A stretch of 28,606 nucleotides of DNA from NCBI GenBank assembly GCA_027013285.1, contig JALUXR010000091.1, forward strand, positions 1-28,606. The letters are read 5' to 3'. Both the position numbers and the translations under genes were made by a program. Each line of letters starts with the position of its first letter. The stretch's first letter is position 1. Source of the stretch: Candidatus Altimarinota bacterium. Lineage in GTDB: Bacteria; Patescibacteriota; Gracilibacteria; Absconditabacterales; Absconditicoccaceae. Below, one piece after another: positions 10,024 to 20,842 of the stretch. The notes under the pieces were generated by a model. That model ran no database searches. It was not told the DNA's origin and saw only the letters and a program-made list of their open reading frames with translations.

Positions 10024-11136
10024 AAAGACCTTTTTAATCTCTTTTACCATAGTTTCAAAATATTTTTTATAATTTACATTATTTAATTTTTTTCATTCAA
10101 GAAAATAGTTTATACTATTAAATCATCATTTCATACTCATAAGATAATCTAAATTTATTCATTCATTTAATAATTTATTTACATTTTGATATGCATTGTA
10201 ATAAATTGCTTCTTTAAAAATGAATTTTTCTCATCATAAAGGTGTAAATCTATAAAATCTTTGAAAATACTTTTCTGTCTTTTCTTTTGAAAATCATTTA
10301 CAAGATAAAATCTTATACATTTCATTAAATTTTTCTTCAATAGTTCATTTTTTCATCAAAACATTGTAAACTTTGTGATAATATGGATAATAATCTCAAT
10401 AGTCTATAATTTGATTTCAATAAAAGTATTCATTATACAAAGCCAATCATTCCTCTAATTCATTTTTATCTGAAAATTGATAAATAAATCATATATTTTT
10501 TTGCATATTATCAAATCTAATAAAATGAGTCATTTCATGAAAAAATAAAGTTATTATTTCTTGTAAGTTATATTCTTCTTTTTCTGGTATTTTTATAGTA
10601 AATTTATTTACAGCAAAATTCGGATAATTTCAAATTTTAAATTCAATTTTATCAAAAAAACTTTCTGCTTTTGAAATTAATTTTTTAAAATCATTTTTCA
10701 TAATTTTTATTTGATAACTTGAATTATATTTTGGTAAAGGTCATATAATTTTAATCTCATTAGATTTAATTCAATAAATCTTTTTAGAAAAAAAATCATA
10801 ATTGGGTAGTTTATCTAAAAGTTTCCACTTTGAATTTATTTTATTTGCCTCTATATCAAAAGATTCTAAAAGTAAAGTATTTTTTGCTAAACTATATTCT
10901 ATTTCTTGTTTAAATAATCCATTTTTATTATTTTTTGAAATCTGATTTAAATTTTTATTATATTGATTAACTAATTTATTTAAATTTTCTTTATCTTCTT
11001 GTATTTTTTCCATTTTACTAGAAAATGATGGAAACATTCATCTATGAAAAATTTTATCATTCCAATGTTTATAACAAACAAAACAGATTTTATATCTTTG
11101 TATTTCTTCTAAAATTGACAAATCAATATTTTTCAT
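10009..11136 (-). CDS. QEGLA-type metallopeptidase (DUF1704-like), HExxH variant
   Basis: The protein has 375 aa and no signal peptide or membrane segment. The N-terminal third has a coiled-coil-like stretch (residues about 40-75). The catalytic core is TLFFHEMTHFIR (HExxH) followed about 25 residues later by NELEEGLALYNEY, the EGLA motif that supplies the third metal ligand in DUF1704 and tyrosine-carboxypeptidase-like (MATCAP/KIAA0895) enzymes. Bacterial DUF1704 proteins usually show HExxxH, so this may be a distant branch or a related minigluzincin. It is divergently transcribed from a second EGLA-like protein with only 39 bases between the starts, and its 3' end overlaps rseP by 15 bases. 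The substrate is unknown. Confidence 0.65.
10019..10038. terminator. Possible bidirectional hairpin at convergent gene ends
   Basis: Attaaaaa (10019-10026) and tttttaat (10031-10038) form a perfect 8-bp stem with loop gacc. It overlaps the rseP stop codon and the end of the opposing gene. The stem is all A-T, and its arms provide T runs in both directions. Confidence 0.4.
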
Positions 11137-11175
11137 TATATTTTCAGTATAATCTTTTAAAATTTATATACTATA

Positions 11176-12759
11176 ATGAAAATATCTGAAAATTGAATAG
11201 AAAACTCTAATAAAGATTTAATAAATGAATATCAAAAATTAAAAGAATTATATCCAATAATTAAATGATGATTATTTAAATATGAAAATTGAGTAAATAC
11301 AAGTATATTTTTTAGATTTTTATGATATAAAAAAGAAGAGTTTTCACAGTTTGATGCTAAATATATTTTAGAACATGGAGATAGGAAAATTAATTTATTG
11401 ATTAGAAAATTAGAATGAATTAAAAAAGAAATACAAAAAAACGATTTACAAGGTAAAATATTTTACAATAAAATTGAAAATATTGTAAATTATTTACATT
11501 ATGTAAAAGCTGGACTTATTTTTGAAACAGAAAAAGCCTGAAAAGATATAAATTGAATGGAAGATTTAAAAGAAAAAGCATTACAAGAATTGGAAAAATA
11601 TAATACAATTTTATATTGAGAAAGTTTACTTACAAAACCTGAATGGACTGAAAAAATATATGCAAAAGTGTTTTCTCTTTATCATAATAACAAATGAAAC
11701 AGAGCTTGATTAACATCACAAGAGAAATCAACAATAACAAATTTTTTAAATAAATTATCAAAGCATGTAAAAAATAAGAAATTATCTGTATCAAATATGA
11801 ATGAAATTTTAGAAAAAGAAATTTGACCTCAAACAGAAAAAAAAGATATTTTAAATAAAAAACTTTCAGTTCAGCAAGCAAAAAAAATATTTGAGTTAGT
11901 TTTAGAAATTTATAGCAAGATCTTTTGAGTTAAATTTTCACAAGAAATAACAATTGAAAATAGAAACTCTGTATCTGTAAATTTTGAAAAATTACAATTA
12001 ATTGATAAAGAATATACTATATATCACATTATCAAACTTATTTCTCATGAAGTTGAAAAACATATTACAAAATATAAAAATATGGAAAAAAACTTTGATA
12101 AAATACAAGAACCACATGCTGAAATGGAAGAATCAACTGCAGTTATTTTTGAAAATATAGTTTTAGAAAATAAAATTCCACTAGTTAGTAAAATGGTGCC
12201 TATTACAATTTCAGGAGAACTTTTTGATAAGGAAAAAGATATAAAAAATTTTATATCAGCTTATTTGAAGCTTTTATGAGATGATACATCTATGGTAGAT
12301 AAAAGATTTCAAAGGATTAAACAATGATATCCTTATTATAAAAAATGAGCTTTGAGAAAATGAGTAGTTTATTCTACTTGAATACCAAAAGTTATGGAAT
12401 TTATTAAAAAATGAGAATCAAAAAAATTATTTTTGTGAGCTTTTTCTTATAATACTTTAAAAAATACACAAAATATTGAAGATTATTTTCAAACTATAGT
12501 TTATCCTGTTTTGCTTGCAGAAGTTCTAAAATATATTATCGATAATGATTTAATTGATGAAATTTTAAATTGAAAAGCTATCGCAACTAAAAAATTAATT
12601 AAGCATTTACAAAAAAAATACTGACAATTTGGAATTGATATAGAACAAGAAATATCTAAACTAAATAAATTAAAAAGAGAAAATAAGGATAAAATTCCTG
12701 AAATTCAGTGAAATACTAGAGAAAGAATTATTGAAATTTTAGATACTATAAAAAACTAA
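11176..12759 (+). CDS. DUF1704-like metallopeptidase (HExxxH)
   Basis: The protein has 527 aa and is soluble. The core at about residues 285-320 reads KLISHEVEKHI (HExxxH), followed by EPHAEMEESTAVIFENIV, the position of the family's EGLA helix, here E-E-S-T-A-V with the metal-binding Glu retained. DUF1704 is known as the family containing the human tubulin tyrosine carboxypeptidase MATCAP; bacterial members are uncharacterised. The N-terminal 200 residues are helical and have no recognisable motif. The stop overlaps the start of the M29 aminopeptidase gene by one base (TAATG), so the two are probably cotranslated, which fits a role in intracellular peptide turnover (inference). Confidence in a metallopeptidase is good; the exact family assignment is moderate. 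Confidence 0.65.
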
Positions 12760-13997
12760 TGTCATTTATAACTTACCTTTGAAATTTAGACCAAATAGAT
12801 ATTAATAAACTAGAAGAAAGCAAAGTTTCACAAACAATAAAACAATACCAAGAACAAATTTATAAAAAGCTTATTCAAGATTTGGATTTTTCTTTTAAAC
12901 ATAAAGAATATAAAAAAATTTTAATACAAGTTCCATTTGATCATATTAGATGATTTTTAGAAATTTTAAAACAAGAAAAACAAAATAGTATTTTAAGAAA
13001 TTCTGATGTAGAAATAGTTCAAATAAATCATTTTAAAATAGCAAATGAAGATAATATTTCTCAAACTTATGAAAAATATTTTGATTATATAACTAATTTT
13101 GATAGATTTATAGAGATTTTTTCTACTTGAAAAGAAATGGAAACTTTTGCAAAAAATGAAAATCATAGAAAAGAAGTATCACAAGCTTTTGCTGATTTTA
13201 TGAAGAAACTTTTATCCTGGATAGTAGAAAATCCTAAGTTAAAAACTTACTTTCCTTCACAAGAACAAGCAGATTTAGAAAATATGTCTTTGGAAGATTT
13301 TTATAAACTTTATATGAAAGCTTCTAGTTTGGATTGGGAGAAAGCTCAGCTTGCAAATGAAGAATTGGTAAAGCTTTTTAGAGAATATGATTATATAAAA
13401 ATAGTTTGAGAAAATGCAAACATAAGTTTTTCTATTAAATGAATGTGAGCAAGAAACTCTGTAATAAGATGAAATTATCCAGGTTGTGAAGTATTTTCTG
13501 CACCAGTAAAAAATGGAGTAGATGGTTGGATTTACTATCCAAATGAAACTTATTTTAAATTTAGTTGAGATACTGCAAAATGACTTTATTTTGAATTTAA
13601 AAATTGAAAGTTAATTGATTTTGATATCAAAGATGATATTATAAATAAAGAGGAAATAAAACAAAGATTTCTTGAAAAATTTGATGAACAAGAATGAAAT
13701 AGGTATTTATGAGAACTAGCTTTTGGAACAAATCCTTATGTACCAGTTGGTGTAAAACACAAACTTATAGGAGAAAAAGCTTTTGGTATGCACTTTGCAC
13801 TATGAAGATGTTATAAATATCCAGAAGTAAACAATGGAAATGAAAAAGCTAGCATACATTGGGATGCTATCAGAACATTGAAAGATGATGTAAAAGTTTA
13901 TTTTTGAAAAGAAAATTGAGAAGAAATATTGGTAATAGACAATTGAATTTATAACAAAGAAATTTGTCCTAGATTGTATAAGTTTAGCCTAATATAA
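12759..13997 (+). CDS. Aminopeptidase of peptidase family M29 (AmpS/AmpT type)
   Basis: The 412-aa length is normal for M29. These dimeric cobalt/zinc exopeptidases remove N-terminal residues in the cytoplasm. The C-terminal domain is clear: SIKGMGARNSVIRGNYPGCEVFSAPV, the GWIYY segment, GELAFGTNPYVP with a metal-ligand Glu, then FGMHFALGRCY and HWD near the end, where the metal-binding His and Asp residues lie. The N-terminal 230 residues are less conserved. The start overlaps the upstream DUF1704-like gene by one base. The last 9 bases overlap the convergent Mur-ligase-like gene. Confidence 0.92.
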
Positions 13998-15203
13998 CTC
14001 AAAAGTTTCTTTTAAATAATCTGATTCAATAGAATTTATAGCAAGTACATATATTTCATTTTTGTGTGGTTTTGATAATATTTCTTTTATTTTTTTATCT
14101 CTGTTTTCCCAAATTTCAGAATTTTCTATATTTTTATGCAGTTTATTTACCAAATCAAAGGCTTTATATTGTTTTTTTTGTGTTTTAAGAGTTTCTTTTC
14201 ATCTTACTTGTAAATTATCATACAAATATACATTGGACAATGTTCAATTTTTTAGTAGTCATGATAGATATTTTGAAAAATCATTTATTTTTTCATCCAA
14301 AGCATCATATTTTAATCAAAAGATTAAATTTATTTTTTTTCATTTAAAATAGTTTTGCAACAATTTTATAAGTCATTGAAAAGAATTAATTTCTGAAATA
14401 TGATCTATCAAAAATATATTTCCATTTTTTTCTACCAAATCCATTCTTCCAAGTCATCTTGGAAAAGTAATATCTTTTAAGTTTATATCTAAATTTAGTA
14501 TCTCAACTAACAAAGACAATATAGCTAATATACTTGAAGCAGGTTTATAAAAACCATTGAAAGAAAGTTTATAATTTTTTATATCATTTTTATCAAAACT
14601 TTTATTATCATAAAAAACAATTTTTTCAATATTATCTAGTTTATCTAAATCAATATCTAAATCTTTATTTACTGCTAAAAATAGTTTAAAATTTTTATTT
14701 TCATATTTTTTTAAAACTTCAAATAATTTTTCATAAACTTCTTTTGAATTTACATTTAAAATTATATTACTAGAAAATTTATCTTGATAATGTGTATTTT
14801 CAAAAATGAGTTTTAATTTAGCTTTTATAAGCTCATCATAAGATTTTATTAAAACATCGTCTATGTGTTCTAAAAAAACATTGGTTAAAATAGCAATATC
14901 TACTTTTTTGGTTCATATTCAAATTCAAGGAACTTTACAAAAGGCATTGTTTATATCTGTTTCAGCAATATAATAGTCAAAATTGAAAAAATCTTGTAAA
15001 ATAGCAAATTTAAAAGGACACCAAGTATTTATACTATGATACAATTTGTACAAATCTTTTCAACTTTTAAAATATTTAGTTTCATTGTTCTCTTTTACTT
15101 TTAAAAACTCTGAATTCACAACTAAAGAATTTTTTACCAATTCATCTATAAACATAGACATAGAGGTTTTTCATTTACTTCAAGTAATAAGTATTTTTTT
15201 CAT
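13989..15203 (-). CDS. Mur-ligase-like protein (cyanophycin-synthetase C-half type)
   Basis: The protein has 404 aa. The N-terminus is a Mur-ligase P-loop, ILITGSKGKTSMS (residues about 4-16), followed near residue 110 by VDIAILTNVFLEHID, corresponding to the conserved TN(I)..DHLD segment. Later GFYKPASSILAILSLL resembles the N-x-A-A helix of Mur ligases, and RGLGRMDLVEKNGNIFLIDH resembles the GR-x-E linker leading to a C-terminal domain. These enzymes form amide bonds through acyl phosphates. The gene overlaps the upstream ATP-grasp gene by one base. ATP-grasp followed by Mur ligase is the domain order of cyanophycin synthetase, here as two proteins. Substrates cannot be inferred. Its start was set by this overlap. 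Confidence 0.75.
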
Positions 15204-16438
15204 TATTCCAAATTTAATAAATCTAAATATTTTTCTCTAATAAACTCATAATCTTTTTTAAACTGTTCTCAATCACTATTTTCCAATCTAATAAATCCAA
15301 CTCTTGAAAATCATTCTTTTGAAGGTCAAATTTCTTTTCAAATATTTTTTTCAAGTAATTTAATTTGGTCCAATGATGAAAGTTTTTCTATATTTCAAAC
15401 AACTTCTTGATTAAACTCTTTTAAAATTCATCTTTTTTCTGGATAAATAGCCCATACAGCATAGTTTGTTAAGATTTTATTTTCCAAAAATCAAGGTTTA
15501 TAGTTATCAAAAGGTAAATCTAATAAATTTATGTTGTAAGTTTTATCATACATATCAAGTCTAAAACCTCATATTCTACCATTTAGTTCAATAGTTTTAA
15601 AAATTCATTTACTTGTAAATTTAAACTCATGATGAACAAATGTATTTTTTATATCCAAAGCTTTTACATTTTTTTCTACAAAATCTTCTAGTTTTGCTAA
15701 ATCTAACTTTTTATCTGTTTCATAGCTAATAACTCTTGAAATATTACAAAAATCATCGATTCATATATCTATTCCAAATTCCAAAAATATAGGTTTTGCT
15801 AAGTAAATATTTTGTTCAACATCTACAAAATAATCAACGGACCAAGCATTTCCATCTATAAATTCTTCTATTAAAAAATTTTCATTTTCATAACCTGCAC
15901 TTTCTCAAATCCTTTTTAAAACTTCTCTATAATCTTTTACATAATTTTGTAATTCATCTTTATTTTGAATAATTTTCACTCATCTTGATTGTGCTGCACT
16001 TACAGGCTTTACAACTGCTGGAAAATCAAAATCTATATCAGTAGATAAATCATCCAAGCTAGTTTCCAAAAAATTTACTGTAATACTTTTATCATAATTC
16101 AAAAGCAAATTTCTTTGTAAATCTTTGTTTGTAAAAGCAAGATAGTTTGTAGTATAAGTTTGATTAAAATATTTTTTCATTTCATTTACCAAAGGTATTG
16201 CATGTTCTTCAAAAGTATGAAAAAAGGTATTATTTGTATAAATTTCTTCAACTTTTTTTATTAAATCTTCTTCTGTATTATATCCATATTTAAAAACACC
16301 ATCATCTAACTTTTCATCTTTTACATCCTTTACAAAAATATATGTTTGTATTCATTTAAAATATAATTCTTGAAAAGCTTTTTGATAATATGGATGGTAC
16401 CTAAAGTTTTTATCATAAATAATTACTAATTTTTGCAT
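15203..16438 (-). CDS. ATP-grasp ligase
   Basis: The protein has 411 aa. After an N-terminal Rossmann-like domain, the ATP-grasp fold begins near residue 130: FPAVVKPVSAAQSRGVKII (the nucleotide-binding Lys and small-residue loop), then LIEEFIDGNAWSVDYFV, and later FKTIELNGRIGGFRLDMYD carrying the Mg-binding Glu and Asn. Such enzymes join a carboxylate to an amine or thiol at the cost of ATP. It lies 36 bases after the ABC ATPase gene and overlaps the Mur-ligase gene by one base, so the pair probably acts on one product. Alternatives are a carboxylase-like or D-Ala-D-Ala-ligase-like role. Gly codons in the core are largely TGA. Confidence 0.8.
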
Positions 16439-16474
16439 TTTTTATTGTTTGTAATATATTAAATTTATTTATTT

Positions 16475-17101
16475 TTAGCTTAAAATTTGAAAATTTCAAC
16501 TATAAATTATAGTTTGTAAATCAAATTCTTTTAAAAAATCTTTATCATGTGAAATGAAAAATATTAAATTTCCTTGTGAATAATCTTTAATAAAATTATA
16601 TAATTTAGTTTTCAATATTTGGTCTAAGGCACCACCAGCTTCATCTAAAAAAACTATGTTTGGCTTATGAATAAATGCCTTGATAATACTAACTCTTTCT
16701 TTTTCTCATCAAGAAATACTTACTATTTTTTTATTTAAAATATTTGTAATTTGAAAATAATCTATTAAATAATTTATTCGTTTTTTATCTTTTGTGTTTT
16801 TTCAAATAAGAAAGGGTAGTTCTAAATTATCTTTTACAGTTAAATCTAACAAACTATAATCTTGAAAACTAAATCAATTACTTTTCCTATATTTTATGAT
16901 ATTTTTCCAAATATTCTTTCAATCTAAAAATATCTCTCATTCTGTAGTTTCGATATATCCACCTAAAATTTTTAGTAATGTAGTTTTTCCACTTCCTGAA
17001 GGTCAGTATATTCCAACAATTCATTTTTCTACATCAAAAGATATATTTTCAAACAAATAGTTGGCATTTAATTTGTATCAAATACTTTTTATACTTAGCA
17101 T
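16475..17101 (-). CDS. ABC transporter ATP-binding protein
   Basis: The 208-aa protein is a single nucleotide-binding domain of the LolD/MacB size class. Walker A is GPSGSGKT (residues 33-40), the Q-loop is SFQDYSLLDLTV, the signature is VSISGGEKERVSI (both Gly are TGA), Walker B is NIVFLDEAGG and the switch His is in FFISHDKDF. The D-loop reads GGALD. No permease is encoded next to it, so the partner must lie elsewhere. The gene follows clpP on the same strand, separated by a terminator, and precedes the ATP-grasp/Mur-ligase pair by 36 bases. An export function for that pair's product is conceivable but unproven. Confidence 0.9.
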
Positions 17102-17118
17102 TATATTTAGTATTTTAT

Positions 17119-17146
17119 AAAAAATCTTTAGCTTTTACACTAAAGA
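17119..17146 (-). terminator. Rho-independent terminator of clpP (minus strand)
   Basis: On the minus strand, tctttag and ctaaaga (plus 17140-17146 and 17125-17131) form a perfect 7-bp stem with an 8-nt loop, followed by six Ts. It begins 9 bases after the clpP stop codon. Confidence 0.85.
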
Positions 17147-17155
17147 CTATGTTTT

Positions 17156-17737
17156 TTACCTTTTTTCTAGAATTCAATCTACTAATCCATATTCTACAGC
17201 TTCATCAGCAGTAAACCAATTATCTCTATCTACATCTTTTTCTATTTGTTTAAGTGTTTTTCATGAATGTTTAGCTAAGATTTTATTTAATCTAGTTTTT
17301 GTTCTTAAAATATGTTCAGCTTGTATAGCAATATCTGTAGCTTGTCATTCAGCTCATCAAAGAGGTTGATGAATCATTACTTCTGAATGTGGAAGAACAA
17401 ATCTTTTTCATTTTGTTCAAGCTGTAAGTATAATACTTCACATACTAGCGGCTAAACCTAATCAAATTGTTACAATATCGCATTTTACATATTGCATGGT
17501 GTCATACACTGCCAAACCTGCAGTTACATGCCCACCAGGAGAATCTACATACATTATAATATCTTTGTTTGGATCTTTACTTTCCAAATATAAAAGTTGA
17601 GCTATGATACTTTCACTCATTTGAGAATTTACTTCTCCTGAAAAAAATATAACTCTATCTTCCAAAAGTCTTGAAAATATATCTGATGTTTTTACTCATA
17701 AGTGAGTTTTTTCTGTAATATATGGAACAACTGTCAT
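17156..17737 (-). CDS. clpP: ATP-dependent Clp protease proteolytic subunit
   Basis: The 193-aa length is standard. It is the serine peptidase barrel that degrades substrates fed by ClpX/ClpA. The catalytic triad is readable: Ser98 in AASMGS, His123 in MIHQPLGG and Asp172 in DRDNWFTADEA. FSGEVNSQMSESIIAQLLYL and MYVDSPGGHVTAGLAVYDTM are typical handle and oxyanion-loop regions. The start MTVVPYITEK needs no long propeptide. A minus-strand promoter-like pair is visible just upstream. The chaperone partner is not in the window. Confidence 0.97.
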
Positions 17738-17771
17738 TTTTTATTTTAAAATAATTTTATAAAAGTTTTTT

Positions 17772-17799
17772 ATTTATAATTAAATTACTTACTTCATCA
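17772..17799 (-). promoter_or_regulatory. Possible clpP promoter (minus strand)
   Basis: Reading the minus strand, TTGATG, 16 bp, then TATAAA lie about 35 bases before the clpP ATG. The -35 overlaps a 6-bp hairpin (plus 17789-17804, ttactt/aagtaa) that follows the stop of the HAD gene. Confidence 0.4.
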
Positions 17800-17807
17800 A
17801 GTAAAAA

Positions 17808-18746
17808 CTAATTTAAAATTTGTATACTTTCTTTTTTAAATTCATAAATAATATCTTTTCTTTCTGAAATTAGATGCACATTAACTCATTTTTTTCATAA
17901 TTCTTCTAAATTATCTAGTACTGAATAAGCTGGATTCATAAAATAAAAATCATTATCTACTTCTAAATGATTTGCTATACCAAAATCAGATGTAGTATCT
18001 CACATTCCTCATAGTATCTTTTTTATTTTTCCTGTATTTTTTAAAATTTCTATAAATTCATACTTTGATTTATGATTCCATAAATTATAAACATATTGTT
18101 CTTTTAAGTTTTCATAACTAGAGAATCAAAATATTTGTTTTGTATATTTTTCTCATATATTTTTTCAAATATAATTTTTCAGTAAATCCAAATATATATC
18201 AAATACAAACCTTGAAGCTCAAGATACAAACATAAAATTATCTCATTGTAGTAATATTTCTTTAATTTTTGAAAATGAAAATCTATAAGGATTAACTTTT
18301 TCTTTCATATAAAAACTATCTTTCAAATACAATAAATAATTATCCCAACTTATTAAATTATGGTATTTATAGATAATTACAAGTCCTGCATTTAAGTAAT
18401 CTCAAAAGTTTATTTTTTTATTGTAAGCATCATTTTCAAGTTCTTTAAATAAAACATAGTCATCTAAAAAATGCTTATAAATATTTAAGTCTAATTTTTG
18501 TAATTTCTCTAATCTAATATATTTTATAAAAAGTGAAAAAGCTTCTTGAATAAGTGTTCATCTAAAAAAAGTTCCATCTAAATCAGATATAAAATAGTTT
18601 CAATTTGGTAAATTATCTATTTTTTCTTTATATTTGGGTTCATTTTCATAATCAGTTTTAAGCTCAAATCATATAGTTTCCAAAATATCTATCTTTCATT
18701 TAGAATTTTTAAATATTTTGATAGCATTTTCCAAAGATGTATTCAT
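17808..18746 (-). CDS. HAD-superfamily hydrolase (phosphatase-like)
   Basis: The protein has 312 aa and is soluble. HAD motif I is FISDLDGTFFRG with nucleophile Asp55 and acid Asp57. Motif II is likely MFVSGASRFV, a Lys follows in the LKNTGKIKKI region, and motif IV is GGMGDTTSDFGIANHLE. The long helical insert between motif I and motif II is a C1-type cap, as in phosphoserine-phosphatase-like members. The substrate is unknown. It is transcribed away from cas10 under its own promoter, and nothing links it to CRISPR function. The first 50 residues precede motif I, which is longer than usual. Confidence 0.85.
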
Positions 18747-18776
18747 TTAAGTTATTTAATTAATAAAACTTATCTT

Positions 18777-18804
18777 GTTATATAAAAAAGTAGTTGTTTG
18801 TAAA
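18777..18804 (-). promoter_or_regulatory. Promoter of the HAD-hydrolase gene (minus strand)
   Basis: On the minus strand TTTACA (plus 18804-18799) and TATAAC (plus 18782-18777) are separated by 16 bp, 31 bases before the ATG. It is arranged back-to-back with the cas promoter. Confidence 0.5.
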
Positions 18805-18817
18805 TACAAAATATATA

Positions 18818-18845
18818 TTGAAATACTGATTTAATGTTCTATACT
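18818..18845 (+). promoter_or_regulatory. Promoter of the type III-A cas operon
   Basis: TTGAAA (18818-18823) and TATACT (18840-18845) are 16 bp apart and 29 bases before the cas10 ATG. The CRISPR array promoter at 28144-28171 has the same -35 and the same spacing, so both are probably read by the housekeeping sigma factor. Confidence 0.65.
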
Positions 18846-18874
18846 TCTTGCATATTTATATTTTTATATAAAAA

Positions 18875-20818
18875 ATGGAAAGAAAAATAATAATTTGAGA
18901 TTTTAGCTGAATACAAAATTATCTTTTTGATATAAGAAAAAATAAATCAGCTACAAAAAGACTAAAATGAAGAAGTGTTTTTATAGAAATGCTTTTGGAA
19001 AAAATAAAAGAAGAATTAAAAAATAAATTATGAAATTGTGAAGATTATTTAGTTTCTTGATGAAAATTTATTTTACTTTGTGAAAATTTTAATGAATGAA
19101 ATTTTAATAATTTAAAAAAATATATTGAAACAAAACTTTTTAAGCAATTTTATGGAGAGTTAAAAATTATATTTTGATTAGCAGATTGGAAAGAATGAAA
19201 AAGTTTTAAAGATGCTTTGAATCAAGCTTATGAAGAAGTTGAAAAAAATAAATTAAGATCATTTGAAACTGTGTTGATTGAGAGCAGATGAGAAAATCAG
19301 ATGAGTTCAGATGAGAATAAAAGATGGAATGAAAAAATGTTTGTTTTTTGAAAGTGAGAAAATGATAATTGATTTGAAGAAAATAGGTGACCAGATAAAG
19401 TTTGTAAATTTTCAAGAGATAGGTTGATTGATAAAGATATGACTAAAATAATCCAAGAAGAAATTTGAAAAGATTTTTTTGATGAATCTGACAAATGAAT
19501 AAGTTATGAAGCTTGATTGGATTTATTGATTACAAAGGGGATTATAAAAGATAAATTTGCAAAAGAAGAAAATAAAAAAATTAAATTGTTTCAAAATAAG
19601 GAAAAAGAAGATAAAAATGATGGTTTTGAGATAAATTTAAAAAATATAAAATATAAAGAAAATTATTTTAAATGAGTACCTGTTTTTGAAAAAGATGAAA
19701 TAGAACTTTATAAAAAAGATTTTTCAAATTTATGAGATATTAAAGAATGAGATATAAAACCTTTTGATGTATTAGCTACAAAAATTGTTGAAGTTGGAGA
19801 TAAAGATTGAAATAAAAAAATTGTAAAATGATTTAATAAACTTGCAGTTTTAAAATGATTTAATAAACTTGCAGTTTTAAAATGAGATATTGATAATTTA
19901 TGAGAAACTTTTCAATTTGGTTTGAAAGAGAATGATTATAAAAGAAATTATGAAAAATTATCAACTATTTTAGATAATTTTTGGAAAAAAGAATTATATA
20001 ATTTTATTGAAAGTAATGAAAAATATAAAAATAAACTTTATGTAGTTTATGCTGGATGAGATGATTTTGTAATTTTATGAAGATGGGATTTGATAATTAA
20101 GTTTTATAAGGATTTATTAAGGTTGTTTAAAGAAAAAATTAAGAAAAATAATGAAATTATTGAACTATTAAAAGATAAATATTTAGAAAAAGATCCTGAA
20201 CTTGTTTCAGGATGACAAAAAGCAAAAATAAGTTTTTCTTGAGCAATAAACTTATTTTGAGCACATGATACATTCTTTACAGTTGTGAAACAAACAGAAG
20301 AATTACTAAAAGAAGCAAAAGATAAGGATGAAAAGATAAAAAATAAAGTAAATATTTTTAGGCAAATTGTAGAAAATAAAGAATTTATAGAATTATTTGA
20401 AGAAGCAGAAAAATTTTATAGTAAATTTGTAAAAACTGATATTGTTTCAGTCTGAACTTTAAGATTTTTGCTTGATATAGGAAAGAAAATTAAATTAGAA
20501 GATGAAGTTAAAAATTGAAAAGATGAAAATTGAAATAAAAAAGAGTTCTTTGAATATTGATTGTGGAAAAGTGAGTTATATTATCATTTGTGAAGAAATT
20601 ATTGAGGAGATGACAGATGATGAAAGCAGAAGATTTCAGAAGATAAAAAGGAAAAAGTAGAGTTTAGAAAATATATAGATTGAATGTTATTGAAAAATGA
20701 AATTACAGAGTTTAAAAGTTTAATTGATTGAAATGATGATTTATTTAAAGAAAATAAATGAGAAAAGTTGATTGTTATGATGCACTTAGTGCTTTATTGG
20801 AGAAGAGATAAAAATTAA
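18875..20818 (+). CDS. cas10: Cas10/Csm1, type III-A large subunit lacking the HD domain
   Basis: The protein has 647 aa. It starts directly at the first palm domain (IIIGDFSGIQNYLF, residues 5-18), and an in-frame TAA two codons upstream rules out a missing N-terminal HD nuclease. The second palm has KLAVLKGDIDNLG (from about residue 329) and the cyclase motif AGGDDF with Gly394-Asp397, so cyclic oligoadenylate synthesis should be intact. A C-terminal helical domain follows. A 9-residue tandem duplication (residues 319-336) lies just before DIDNLG. With no HD domain, target-dependent DNA cutting by Cas10 is not expected; signalling to Csm6 and RNA cleavage by Csm3 remain. It is the first gene of the operon, 24 bases before csm2. 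Confidence 0.93.
19829..19882 (+). repeat. 27-bp exact tandem duplication in cas10
   Basis: The units 19829-19855 and 19856-19882 are identical and each encodes nine residues, GFNKLAVLK. The second copy sits in the normal position before DIDNLG; the first is the extra one. Identity at third-codon positions suggests a recent event. Confidence 0.95.
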
Positions 20819-20842
20819 AATTTATTTGTTAAGTTAAAAATT

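Noticed and set aside
14062..14352. 96-aa open frame on the plus strand
   Set aside because: It is the antisense shadow of the Mur-ligase-like gene, whose motifs are clear on the minus strand.
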